From a virus, in IMG/VR virus record IMGVR_UViG_3300042691_009454, positions 1 to 26,738 of that record: a stretch of 26,738 nt of DNA; one strand, 5' to 3'. Positions 1-6,651 of the stretch are shown here, piece after piece. A program made the position numbers and the translations under genes. Below the pieces are notes generated by a model. It made no database searches. It was not told the origin of the DNA and saw nothing but the letters and a program-made list of their open reading frames with translations. The stretch's first letter is position 1, and every line of letters begins with the position of its first letter.

Positions 1-390
1 TTGGACCCCAAGGTGCTGTCGGAAGGCGACCAGTCGCCTGAAATGATGGCCGCCCAGCAGCAGATTGAAGTGATGACGCAGGAACTCAGCCGCGTCACCG
101 ACATCATGCAGAACATTCAGGACAGCGCCGAGCAGCAGAAGGTCGAGATAGACCGCTACAAGGCCGATATCGACGCGTACAACGCCGAAACCAAGCGCAT
201 CGCCGCGGTGCAGAACAGCATGACGCCAGAGCAAATTCAGGACATCGTCATGGGGACCATCGCGGCGGCACTAGACACAGGCGATCTGATCGGCGAAGCG
301 CCTGAAATGCGCGAGATGCCCGAAATGGAACCAGAAATGGCCGAAATGCCTGAAATGCCCGAAGGAATGGCCGAAAATGAGCAAATGTAA
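1..390 (+). CDS. portal protein, C-terminal fragment (P22-like)
   Basis: This is the 3' end of a gene that starts before the window; the first codon (TTG, Leu) is not a start. The visible 129 residues are a long helical region rich in Gln, Glu and Lys, with a stretch around residues 50-70 (RYKADIDAYNAETKRIAAV) that resembles the C-terminal helices of P22-like portal proteins. The portal dodecamer is the packaging and ejection gate at the capsid vertex. The last 30 residues are a low-complexity acidic tail with repeated Pro-Glu-Met. The next gene starts inside the last codons (ATG at 377), which suggests coupled translation. The assignment rests on this helix pattern and on the scaffold and coat genes downstream; the diagnostic portal core is outside the window. 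Confidence 0.7.
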   Translation: MDPKVLSEGDQSPEMMAAQQQIEVMTQELSRVTDIMQNIQDSAEQQKVEIDRYKADIDAYNAETKRIAAVQNSMTPEQIQDIVMGTIAAALDTGDLIGEAPEMREMPEMEPEMAEMPEMPEGMAENEQM

Positions 391-742
391 CGACTTTGTT
401 GGAATGCTGTTTTTGGCGCGCGATGTAACGCATTCGGCGCACCTGAACACGCGCAGCTACGCCAAGCATGTGGCGCTGAATGAGTTCTACGACGGGATCA
501 TTGATCTTGCAGACAAGTTTGCCGAAGCCTATCAGGGCAAATACGGCCTGATTGGGCCTATCTCGCTGATGTCGGCCAAAAAGACCAGCAACGTGCTAGA
601 GTTCCTTGAGGGCCAAGTGGACGACCTCATGGAAATGCGGTATAAGGTCGTCGATAAGGAGTGCACTCCGCTCCAGAACATCATCGACGAGATTTTTGGG
701 TTGTATTACACCACGATCTACAAACTCAAGTTTTTGGCATGA
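377..742 (+). CDS. small helical protein, DUF5856-like with Dps-type metal-site spacing
   Basis: A 121-residue all-helical protein that resembles the phage DUF5856 group. It begins inside the end of the portal gene. In the N-terminal half, H19, H31, D46 and E50 have exactly the spacing (12, 15 and 4 residues) of the ferroxidase ligands of E. coli Dps (H51, H63, D78, E82), with a further H22, E36, D39 and D43 nearby. A Dps/ferritin-like fold would bind metal or DNA, but the protein is shorter than Dps (about 167 residues) and the match is a spacing pattern only. Its position among head genes hints at a virion or assembly role, which is an inference. No signal peptide or membrane segment is visible. 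Confidence 0.7.
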   Translation: MSKCNDFVGMLFLARDVTHSAHLNTRSYAKHVALNEFYDGIIDLADKFAEAYQGKYGLIGPISLMSAKKTSNVLEFLEGQVDDLMEMRYKVVDKECTPLQNIIDEIFGLYYTTIYKLKFLA

Positions 743-751
743 GGCTGACCT

Positions 752-1057
752 ATGGAACTGCTTAATCCCTGCGATCAAATCGCCTACCCGTCCTATAGCG
801 TCGCCTTCACCGGCACCGCCGGCAATACGACTGCATGGCTGCCCGGCCCGCAGGGCGTGCTGGTCTGGTCGGATCAGGCCTGCTACGTCGAAGTCGGCGT
901 GGGCGCTGTGGCGACCACCGCCAGCACCCCGATCCCGGCCTTCACGCCGATCCCGTTCGTGCTGGACGTGAGTTCGTCGGGCGCCCCGTGGCGCGTGAGC
1001 GCGATCCGCGTCTCGAACGACGGCACCATCTACTGCAAGCCGATCAACCGGAACTGA
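752..1057 (+). CDS. small hypothetical virion-type protein
   Basis: A 101-residue protein, rich in Ala, Val, Thr, Ser and Pro, that looks all-beta and ends in IYCKPINRN. It starts at ATG 752; a GAGG Shine-Dalgarno lies across the stop codon of the previous gene. I do not recognise a named family. Its place between the portal and fibre genes, and the GC-rich codon use it shares with the portal region, suggest a small structural or head-tail accessory protein. No catalytic motif is visible. Confidence 0.75.
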   Translation: MELLNPCDQIAYPSYSVAFTGTAGNTTAWLPGPQGVLVWSDQACYVEVGVGAVATTASTPIPAFTPIPFVLDVSSSGAPWRVSAIRVSNDGTIYCKPINRN

Positions 1058-1060
1058 TCT

Positions 1061-1222
1061 GTGAGTTTCGGCGTCGCCCTGCGGAACAGCGTTGCCCTCG
1101 GCCTCGGGGGCATTGTCGCGTTGTTCTCGGGCTATGGGCCGGATCAGGCGCAGGGCAACCTAGAAACTGAAAACGGTGACAACCTCGTCCAAGAAGACGG
1201 CGGTCTTTTGCTTTTGGAGTAG
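1061..1222 (+). CDS. 53-residue protein with acidic TE(x)GD repeats
   Basis: A GTG-started gene three bases after the previous stop. The N-terminal half is hydrophobic and glycine-rich (FGVALRNSVALGLGGIVAL), like a membrane or hydrophobic-core segment. The C-terminal half is acidic and holds two copies of an eight-residue pattern (TENGDNLV, then QEDGGLLL). The same pattern occurs in the gp10-like hub protein at residues 407-426. The stop lies four bases before the start of the fibre gene, and the GGAG ribosome-binding site of that gene (1215-1218) lies in the last codons of this one, so the two are probably translated together. Function unknown; a small tail-associated protein is the most likely reading. 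Confidence 0.6.
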   Translation: MSFGVALRNSVALGLGGIVALFSGYGPDQAQGNLETENGDNLVQEDGGLLLLE

Positions 1223-1226
1223 AATA

Positions 1227-1961
1227 ATGGCTGACAAGAAAATTTCCGCGCTGACTGCCGCGACCACTCCTCTGGCGGGCACCGAAGTTTTGCCCATCGT
1301 TCAGAGTAGCACTACGGTTAAAGTAGCCGTTAGTGATTTAACGGCCGGCCGTGCAGTTTCTGCCACGAGCTATAACGTTAGCGGAGGGACCGCCCCTGCT
1401 AACGGGATATACTTGTTTGGTGCCAACACGCTGGGTTTTTCCACTAATTCCTCTGTTCGCGGCGTCGTCGATAGCAGCGGCAATTTTGCCATTGGTGCTA
1501 CAAGTTCAGCCGCCGCACGTTTGAACGTGTCTTCCTCTACGACGCAAGACGTTGTGTATGTCGCGGCTAACAGTGCCGGCGTAGCGGCCGACCCTGTATA
1601 TGTGATGCCTATCCGCACCGCCGGCTCTTTTCGCGGCGGCATCCGTTGGAACGGTTCTAGCATAGACTACAACACCACTTCTGATGCTCGGCTGAAGGAA
1701 AATATCGCTGACGCTGACGATACCGCGAGCCTGATTGATGCAATTCAAGTTCGCAAATTCGACTGGAAAGAAAGCGGTATTCACCAGCGCTATGGCTTTA
1801 TCGCCCAAGAGTTAGCCGAGGTGGCGCCTGAAGCGGTAAGCGGCGATCCTCAAGACACCGACATGACTATGGCGGTCGATTATTCCAAGCTAGTGCCGAT
1901 GCTAGTCAAGGAAATTCAGATGCTTCGCTCTCGCGTAAGCGTTTTAGAGGCAAAACAGTAA
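1227..1961 (+). CDS. tail fibre protein with C-terminal peptidase S74 chaperone domain
   Basis: 244 residues. The ATG at 1227 was chosen because GGAG lies 8 bases upstream and MADKKISALTAATTPLAGTE is the usual beginning of this kind of phage fibre protein; a longer frame from 1176 would overlap the previous gene with no ribosome site. A beta-rich Ser/Thr/Ala region leads to an S74 intramolecular chaperone domain from about residue 150. The diagnostic SDARLKENI is at 152-160, with S152 and K157 the expected catalytic pair. GFIAQELAEVAPEAV follows, and the C-terminus is a helix ending in a short coiled coil. The family known from endosialidases trimerises the fibre and then cleaves itself off just before the Ser. 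Host recognition is the likely role. Codon use is more AT-rich than that of the head genes. Confidence 0.88.
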   Translation: MADKKISALTAATTPLAGTEVLPIVQSSTTVKVAVSDLTAGRAVSATSYNVSGGTAPANGIYLFGANTLGFSTNSSVRGVVDSSGNFAIGATSSAAARLNVSSSTTQDVVYVAANSAGVAADPVYVMPIRTAGSFRGGIRWNGSSIDYNTTSDARLKENIADADDTASLIDAIQVRKFDWKESGIHQRYGFIAQELAEVAPEAVSGDPQDTDMTMAVDYSKLVPMLVKEIQMLRSRVSVLEAKQ

Positions 1962-1970
1962 AGGCGTTCA

Positions 1971-3311
1971 ATGTCTGTAAATCTTTCCCCGCTAGGCGGC
2001 GCGGCTGCGCAGTTTTTTGATAACAACGGGCAGATATTGTCCGGGGGAAAACTTTATAGTTATTCCGCCGGCACAACGATCCCTTTGGCGTGCTACACGA
2101 GCAACTTGGGGCTAACGGCGCACACCAACCCAATTATTTTGGACAGTGCCGGGCGCATCCCCGGCGGCGAAATTTGGCTTTCTGCGTCCACGGCGTACAA
2201 GTTTGTTTTGGAGACCTCGACCGGCATTCTTATCGGCACTTACGACAATGTCCAAGGCATAGACACAGACACGACGCTTCGCAGCGATCTTGCGTCTAAC
2301 CTAGGGGCGTCCCTTATTGGAACTGCCGATGGTTTGACCGTCCAAGACAGCATTTTGGACCAAGGAAACCAGTCTTCTGTTGGCCCGCTCATGAAGGTGG
2401 ATTGGCAAAAACAGGGCGTTACTAACTACCCTATTGAGAATGAAGGCGGCATTTGGACAGCCGACACCTACGCTTTTTTTGGTGTCTCCGCTGAAATGAC
2501 CGCGTCTACAGTCCCGGCCCCCGGCGATGGCACTCTTACAGGCGGCCCTCTGGCGGCCCATTTTGTGTTCGCCAATAACAACGCTTCAGGCGGCGATGTT
2601 GTCGGCTATTTAGCTTCATCAGTAGCGCGCACGTCTGACCAAACTGTGTTCGGTGCAAACTTTATCGCGCGTAACGAGGCTGGAACGACGAACACAAAGC
2701 TCGTTGGCTTAGAAGTGGACGTACAGCCGTCGATTGGGACTACGGTCGGCCCCGGAACCGCAGGTATTCTCGCTAACGTTTTTTCTATCACCACGACAGC
2801 GCCGGTGTTTCAGGCGGGCGGCGTCGGCGGCGGCGTATGGGGGAATGGCTTTCTCACGTCTCAGGTTGCAGGTACGCATTACGGCATAGAAAGTGCGAAC
2901 ACTGTCACATCAGTCAGCTTTATAGACACGACCAACGGCAGTTTTTCAGAGTCTGCGATAAAACTCGGAAAAGGTGCAAGCCAAGGCATAGATTTTGGGT
3001 CCGCCACGTTCGGCGTGACGCCTTTCATATATTCGGGTGCGGTGGCGAACGATCTCATAATCACACTTGGGTCTACAAATTTTCTGAACATAGAAAATTC
3101 AAGCGGAACAATTGCGTTTCAGTTTGACGCCGCGGATAAAACCTTCCGCACGATCCCGGCTACCGTAGCCACCCTTCCGCCTGCCGGCGACGCTGGGCGG
3201 CGGGCGTTTGTTTCAGATGCTACAGCCACTACTTTTGCCAGCATTGTGGCTGGCGGCGGCGCGAACCCAGTCCCCGTATACGACGACGGCGCAAACTGGC
3301 GGATTGGGTGA
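1971..3311 (+). CDS. tail fibre/tailspike-like protein with P22-type head-binding N-terminus
   Basis: 446 residues. The first 100 residues (FFDNNGQILSGGKLYSYSAG, then TNPIILDSAGRIP, WLSASTAYKFVLE, DNVQGID) are the pattern of the N-terminal virion-binding domain of many phage tail proteins, like the P22 tailspike head-binding domain. The middle is repetitive beta sequence rich in Gly, Thr, Ser and Val with no visible enzyme motif. The last 50 residues (GRRAFVSDATATTFASI, then PVYDDGANWRIG) are a C-terminal cap common in phage tail proteins. It starts 9 bases after the S74 fibre gene and shares that gene's AT-richer codon use, so the two look like one exchangeable host-range cassette. Receptor or polysaccharide binding is inferred. 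Confidence 0.82.
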   Translation: MSVNLSPLGGAAAQFFDNNGQILSGGKLYSYSAGTTIPLACYTSNLGLTAHTNPIILDSAGRIPGGEIWLSASTAYKFVLETSTGILIGTYDNVQGIDTDTTLRSDLASNLGASLIGTADGLTVQDSILDQGNQSSVGPLMKVDWQKQGVTNYPIENEGGIWTADTYAFFGVSAEMTASTVPAPGDGTLTGGPLAAHFVFANNNASGGDVVGYLASSVARTSDQTVFGANFIARNEAGTTNTKLVGLEVDVQPSIGTTVGPGTAGILANVFSITTTAPVFQAGGVGGGVWGNGFLTSQVAGTHYGIESANTVTSVSFIDTTNGSFSESAIKLGKGASQGIDFGSATFGVTPFIYSGAVANDLIITLGSTNFLNIENSSGTIAFQFDAADKTFRTIPATVATLPPAGDAGRRAFVSDATATTFASIVAGGGANPVPVYDDGANWRIG

Positions 3312-3454
3312 CGCAGACGCGCTATTTTATGGCAGGCGTTTTCCGCGTCCGCGCCGTAAAAAATACCGGAATTGCCAGCCTGCAACAAATGTTGTAGTCT
3401 GGCCGATAACCGTACTGATGCGGATCATCAGGTGACTGGAAAGGTCAAAACCAA
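3312..3454 (+). promoter_or_regulatory. non-coding gap with dyads before the scaffold-coat genes
   Basis: The longest non-coding gap in the head region (143 nt). It holds a wide inverted repeat GCAGGC (3332-3337) and GCCTGC (3378-3383), and a short hairpin CTGATG-CGGAT-CATCAG (3415-3431) about 23 bases before the scaffold start. No typical -35/-10 pair and no terminator with a T-run is convincing. The location, between the AT-richer fibre cassette and the most highly expressed genes, makes a late promoter or processing site plausible, but this is inference. Confidence 0.35.
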
Positions 3455-4240
3455 ATGAGCGATGATGCTCCTAAACTAGCGGATGTGCCCGCGCCGGAAC
3501 TGGAAACCACGGCGGCTCCAGAACCCGTAGAAATCGAAACGCCGGAAGAGCAGCCTGTCGAACAGGAAGCGTCCAAGACCTTCACTCAGGAAGAACTTGA
3601 CGCGATTGTCGGCAAGCGTCTTGCAAGAGAGCAACGCAAGTGGGAACGCGAACAGGCTCAACGTATTGCGGAGCAGCAGGCCCGGCAACAGCCGACCGAC
3701 ATCGCCCCGGAGCATTTTGAGACCTATGAGGATTACGCAGAGGCTCTGGCCGAACGTAAGGCTCAGGAATTGCTGGCTCGCCGCGAAGCGGAACAGCAGC
3801 AGCGCGCGTATCTCGAAGCCTATCACGACCGTGAAGAGGTGGCGCGGGACAGGTACGACGACTTCGAGCAAGTCGCCTACAACCCGAACCTCCCCGTGAC
3901 GGAAGCGATGGCTCGGGCAATCCAAGCGTCTGAGATCGGCCCCGACGTGTTGTATCACCTAGGGAGCACTCCGAGCGAAGCCGCACGCATTTCGCGTCTT
4001 GACCCTATCTTGCAGGCTCGGGAAATTGGAAAGATCGAAGCGAGGCTCTCTGCCGAACCTTTGGTCAAGAAAACGTCCAACGCCCCGGCACCGATTGCTC
4101 CTGTCACGGCTCGCTCCAATGGGGCGCCGCGGTATGACACCACCGACCCTCGCTCGACCAAGTCGATGAGCACGTCGGAATGGATCGAAGCGGAACGGCT
4201 GCGGCAGATCAAGAAGTACGAGGCACAACGCAACCGCTAA
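3455..4240 (+). CDS. capsid scaffolding protein
   Basis: 261 residues, highly charged and helical. The N-terminal 45 residues are acidic and Pro/Glu-rich, followed by FTQEELDAIVGKRLAREQRK and a long coiled coil rich in Gln, Glu and Arg (about 45-130). The C-terminus is basic (IEAERLRQIKKYEAQRNR), as in scaffolds that bind coat protein through a basic helix-turn-helix. FTQEELDAIVGKRLARE is a common beginning in phage scaffold proteins. The coat gene follows 15 bases later, the classic order. The protein should fill the procapsid core, guide coat assembly and then leave. No protease motif is seen, so exit without cleavage, as in P22, is likelier. Confidence 0.85.
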   Translation: MSDDAPKLADVPAPELETTAAPEPVEIETPEEQPVEQEASKTFTQEELDAIVGKRLAREQRKWEREQAQRIAEQQARQQPTDIAPEHFETYEDYAEALAERKAQELLARREAEQQQRAYLEAYHDREEVARDRYDDFEQVAYNPNLPVTEAMARAIQASEIGPDVLYHLGSTPSEAARISRLDPILQAREIGKIEARLSAEPLVKKTSNAPAPIAPVTARSNGAPRYDTTDPRSTKSMSTSEWIEAERLRQIKKYEAQRNR

Positions 4241-4255
4241 TTTGGGAATACCACC

Positions 4256-5464
4256 ATGTCCAACAGCATTCTTACTATCGACATGATCACGCGGAAGGCT
4301 CTCGAAATCCTCGAGAACAACCTCGTGCTCACCCGCAACGTCAACCGTCAGTACGACGACAGCTTTGCAGTGGAAGGCGCCAAGATCGGCTCTACCCTGC
4401 GCATCCGTCTGCCTGACCGCGCTCTCGTTACCGACGGTGCGGCCCTTCAGGTGCAGGACGACAACGAGCAGTTCACCACCCTGACCGTTGCTTCGCAGAA
4501 GCACATTGGCGTGAACTTCACCACCGCCGAACTGACGATGCAGCTTGACGACTTCGCCGAGCGCGTTCTCAAGCCGCGTATCTCGCAGCTTGCGTCCAGC
4601 ATCGACGCAGACGTTGCCAACGCGTTCCAGACGATTGGCAACTCGGTCGGCACCCCGGGCGTCACCCCGGCGACCTCGGCCGTTCTGCTGGCTGCCCAGC
4701 AGAAGCTGAACGAGAACGCTGCCGTGATGTCGCCGCGCTACGCGACCGTCAACCCGGCTGCCAACGCTGGTCTGGTCGAGGGCATGAAGGGCCTCTTCAA
4801 CCCGACCGACACCATCAGCAAGCAGTTCAAGAACGGCCTCATGGGCACCGGCGTGCTCGGCTTCGACGAAATCAACATGTCGCAGTCGGTCAAGCAGTTC
4901 ACCACGGGCACCCGCAACGCAGCTACCGGTTCGACCTCGGCTGCGGTCACTGCTGAAGGCGCGACCACGATTGCCATCACCGGCGCGGGTAACAACCTGA
5001 CCGTCAAGGCTGGCGACGTGTTCACCGTGAACGGCTGTTTTGCCGTGAACCCGCAGACCCGCGAAAGCACCGGTTCGCTGTTCCAGTTCGTCGCTCTGTC
5101 GAACGTCACGCTGGGTGGTTCGGGCGAAGGCAACATCACCGTGGCCCCGATTTACTCGGCCAACCACGCGCTTGCCACCGTCTCGTCGCTGCCGGGCAAC
5201 GGTCAGGCCGTCGTGTTCGTCGGCGCTGGCGGCACTCAGTACGCGCAGAACCTCGTGTATCACAAGGACGCGATCACCTTCGCCACCGCTGACCTCCTGC
5301 TGCCGCAGGGCGTCGATATGGCGTCGCGTCAGGTGCACAACGGCATCTCGCTCCGCGTTGTTCGTCAGTACGACATCAACAACGACCGTATGCCCTGCCG
5401 TATCGACGTTCTGTACGGCTACAGCACCATCCGTCCGCAGATGGCCTGCCGCCTCTGGGGCTAA
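4256..5464 (+). CDS. major capsid protein, P22 coat-like
   Basis: 402 residues. The beginning (MSNSILTIDMITRKALEILE, then NLVLTRNVNRQYDDSFA, KIGSTLRIRLPDRALVTDG) and the HIGVNFTTAEL and ASSIDADVANAF segments are typical of the P22 coat (gp5) family, an HK97-fold shell protein. The middle part, about residues 220-290, is rich in Thr, Ala and Val and could be the inserted beta domain known in P22 coat. Codon choice is extremely biased to C-ending codons (TTC, AAC, GTC, ACC), stronger than in any neighbour, as expected for the most abundant virion protein. The gene follows the scaffold and is followed by a TTCG-capped hairpin. Confidence 0.92.
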   Translation: MSNSILTIDMITRKALEILENNLVLTRNVNRQYDDSFAVEGAKIGSTLRIRLPDRALVTDGAALQVQDDNEQFTTLTVASQKHIGVNFTTAELTMQLDDFAERVLKPRISQLASSIDADVANAFQTIGNSVGTPGVTPATSAVLLAAQQKLNENAAVMSPRYATVNPAANAGLVEGMKGLFNPTDTISKQFKNGLMGTGVLGFDEINMSQSVKQFTTGTRNAATGSTSAAVTAEGATTIAITGAGNNLTVKAGDVFTVNGCFAVNPQTRESTGSLFQFVALSNVTLGGSGEGNITVAPIYSANHALATVSSLPGNGQAVVFVGAGGTQYAQNLVYHKDAITFATADLLLPQGVDMASRQVHNGISLRVVRQYDINNDRMPCRIDVLYGYSTIRPQMACRLWG

Positions 5465-5473
5465 CCTGAAACC

Positions 5474-5495
5474 GCTTCCGGCTTCGGCCGGAAGC
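5474..5495 (+). terminator. TTCG-capped perfect hairpin after the coat gene
   Basis: A perfect 9-bp stem, GCTTCCGGC (5474-5482) and GCCGGAAGC (5487-5495), closed by the extra-stable tetraloop TTCG. It begins 9 bases after the coat stop. A short CTTTT follows 5 bases later, then the AAAGGA ribosome site and ATG of the next gene. The weak T-run suggests partial termination or 3'-end protection of the coat transcript rather than full termination. Confidence 0.75.
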
Positions 5496-5519
5496 AACAC
5501 CTTTTGAAAGGATATTATT

Positions 5520-5924
5520 ATGAGTCTTCCTAACGGTGCCGGCGGTTATCAGGTCGGCGATGGCAACATCAATCAGGCCCTTCTCGGTGTGCAGGCTATT
5601 CCGACTGCTTACACCGGCGCGGCCACTCTTACGGTGCTCGATCTTGAGCAGGGGTTGATCGTCTACACTTCGGGTAGCGGTAACAACCTTGCTCTTCCGG
5701 CTGTCACCGGCGTCGGCGGCGTCGATGACCGTGTTGATAGCGCACGCGTCAACTCGTGCTTCGACTTTGCGGTCCTGAGCACCGGCGCGGGCGCTGCCAC
5801 CCTGACGGCCGGCACTGGCTGGACGCTGGTTGGCTCGGGTGTGTGCGAAGCTGCCAAGGCTGTTGGGTTCCGCGCCGTCAAGACCGGCGTCGGCACCTAC
5901 ACCCTGTACCGCATCGCCAACTAA
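5520..5924 (+). CDS. small beta-rich virion protein downstream of coat
   Basis: 134 residues starting at ATG 5520, with AAAGGA about 8 bases upstream. It is rich in Gly, Thr, Ala and Val, with alternating hydrophobic strands and no catalytic motif. It contains QGLIVYTSGSGNNLALPAV and ends VGTYTLYRIAN. Codon use is biased like the coat gene, suggesting high expression. A capsid decoration or head-fibre type role is the best guess from its position and composition; I do not recognise a named family. Confidence 0.8.
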   Translation: MSLPNGAGGYQVGDGNINQALLGVQAIPTAYTGAATLTVLDLEQGLIVYTSGSGNNLALPAVTGVGGVDDRVDSARVNSCFDFAVLSTGAGAATLTAGTGWTLVGSGVCEAAKAVGFRAVKTGVGTYTLYRIAN

Positions 5925-5930
5925 TCGGTT

Positions 5931-5952
5931 CGCCCCGGCTTCGGCCGGGGCG
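5931..5952 (+). terminator. second TTCG-capped perfect hairpin
   Basis: A perfect 9-bp stem CGCCCCGGC (5931-5939) and GCCGGGGCG (5944-5952) around loop TTCG (5940-5943), seven bases after the previous stop. It is followed by ACCTTTTAAGGAG, so a four-T run merges into the ribosome site of the next gene. It has the same layout as the hairpin after the coat gene, with different stem bases. Confidence 0.75.
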
Positions 5953-5972
5953 ACCTTTTAAGGAGAAAGACA

Positions 5973-6386
5973 ATGGCAAACACCCAAGCAATTGGCGTTG
6001 CCTACCTCGACCAGAACATCAGCGGCGCCGACTTTGTCTACGTGGATGACGAACTGGGCTACACCGCCAACGCTCGCGGGGCGGTGACGCAGGCGACGGA
6101 CAAATCCACCGCCGTCACACTCAACAAGTCGGCCGGCACCGTCACCATGAACGCGGCGCAGCTTAACGCCACCACTTCGGTGACGTTTACGCTGAACAAC
6201 AGCAAGATTTCGGCCGGCGACGCCGTGATCTTGTCGATTGTCAGCGGCACGGCCACGCCCGGCTCCTACACGCTGTGGGTTACGGGCCTGACCGCAGGCG
6301 CCGCAACGATCACGCTGCGCAACATCACCGGCGGCAACTTGAGTGAAGCCGTCGTGTTTAACTTCGTGATTTTGCACGCGCTGTAA
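5973..6386 (+). CDS. small beta-sandwich virion protein (decoration-like)
   Basis: 137 residues, ATG preceded by AAGGAG. After an N-terminal part (YLDQNISGADFVYVDDELGY), the core (TAVTLNKSAGTVTMNAAQL, VTFTLNNSKISAGDAVILS, then NLSEAVVFNFVILHAL) is a repeating beta pattern that I recognise from phage and prophage structural proteins next to coat genes. No active-site motif. A capsid-surface or head-fibre protein is likely. It shares the hairpin-separated arrangement and strong codon bias of the coat region, which supports abundant production. The family name is not certain. Confidence 0.78.
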   Translation: MANTQAIGVAYLDQNISGADFVYVDDELGYTANARGAVTQATDKSTAVTLNKSAGTVTMNAAQLNATTSVTFTLNNSKISAGDAVILSIVSGTATPGSYTLWVTGLTAGAATITLRNITGGNLSEAVVFNFVILHAL

Positions 6387-6393
6387 TTGATTT

Positions 6394-6413
6394 GGGCGGC
6401 CTTCGGGCCGTCC
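6394..6413 (+). terminator. third TTCG-capped hairpin followed by ATTTTAT
   Basis: An 8-bp stem GGGCGGCC (6394-6401) and GGCCGTCC (6406-6413) with one G-T pair, around loop TTCG (6402-6405). ATTTTAT follows directly, making this the most terminator-like of the three. It sits eight bases after a stop codon and is followed by a GAGG ribosome site and the next ATG (6430). Confidence 0.72.
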
Positions 6414-6429
6414 ATTTTATGAGGTCTTT

Positions 6430-6648
6430 ATGTCAGTCATCTACATGATCCACCCCGTGCACGGCGCTAAGGTCGCTATTAGCGAACACGAAGCGAATTA
6501 TGATGAAATGCACGGCTGGGAACGCTATGATCCCACCACGCCTGCGCAAGCGGCGGACGTTGACGAGGACGACGAAGACGAAGAGTCGGTCAACGAAATG
6601 GCGGCCCCCAAGCGCCGCGGACGCCCGCGCGCCAAGCAGGAAGACTAA
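6430..6648 (+). CDS. acidic small protein with C-terminal AT-hook-like motif
   Basis: 72 residues. The N-terminal part (IYMIHPVHGAKVAISEHEA) is a small folded region. Residues 43-57 are nearly all Asp and Glu. The end is KRRGRPRAK (61-69), which matches the AT-hook core (RGRP flanked by basic residues) that binds the DNA minor groove. The acid-then-basic layout is common in small phage head proteins of this position, whose role is not settled. A DNA-contacting or capsid-completion role is inference. It ends three bases before the adaptor gene, so both are probably translated together. Confidence 0.72.
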   Translation: MSVIYMIHPVHGAKVAISEHEANYDEMHGWERYDPTTPAQAADVDEDDEDEESVNEMAAPKRRGRPRAKQED

Positions 6649-6651
6649 GCT

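Noticed and set aside
3415-3431. CTGATG-CGGAT-CATCAG as a transcription terminator
   Set aside because: The stem is only six pairs, is not GC-rich and has no T-run; it is kept only as part of the regulatory gap.
3208-3435. Open frame of 75 residues running across the end of the tail protein into the gap
   Set aside because: It mostly overlaps the tail gene in another frame, has no ribosome site and its product is Pro/Arg-rich without motif.
3959-5500. A 513-residue open frame on the - strand opposite scaffold and coat genes
   Set aside because: It is a by-product of the strongly C-ending codon use of the coat gene; the composition is rich in Arg, Val, His and Gly without any family pattern, and the + strand genes are certain.
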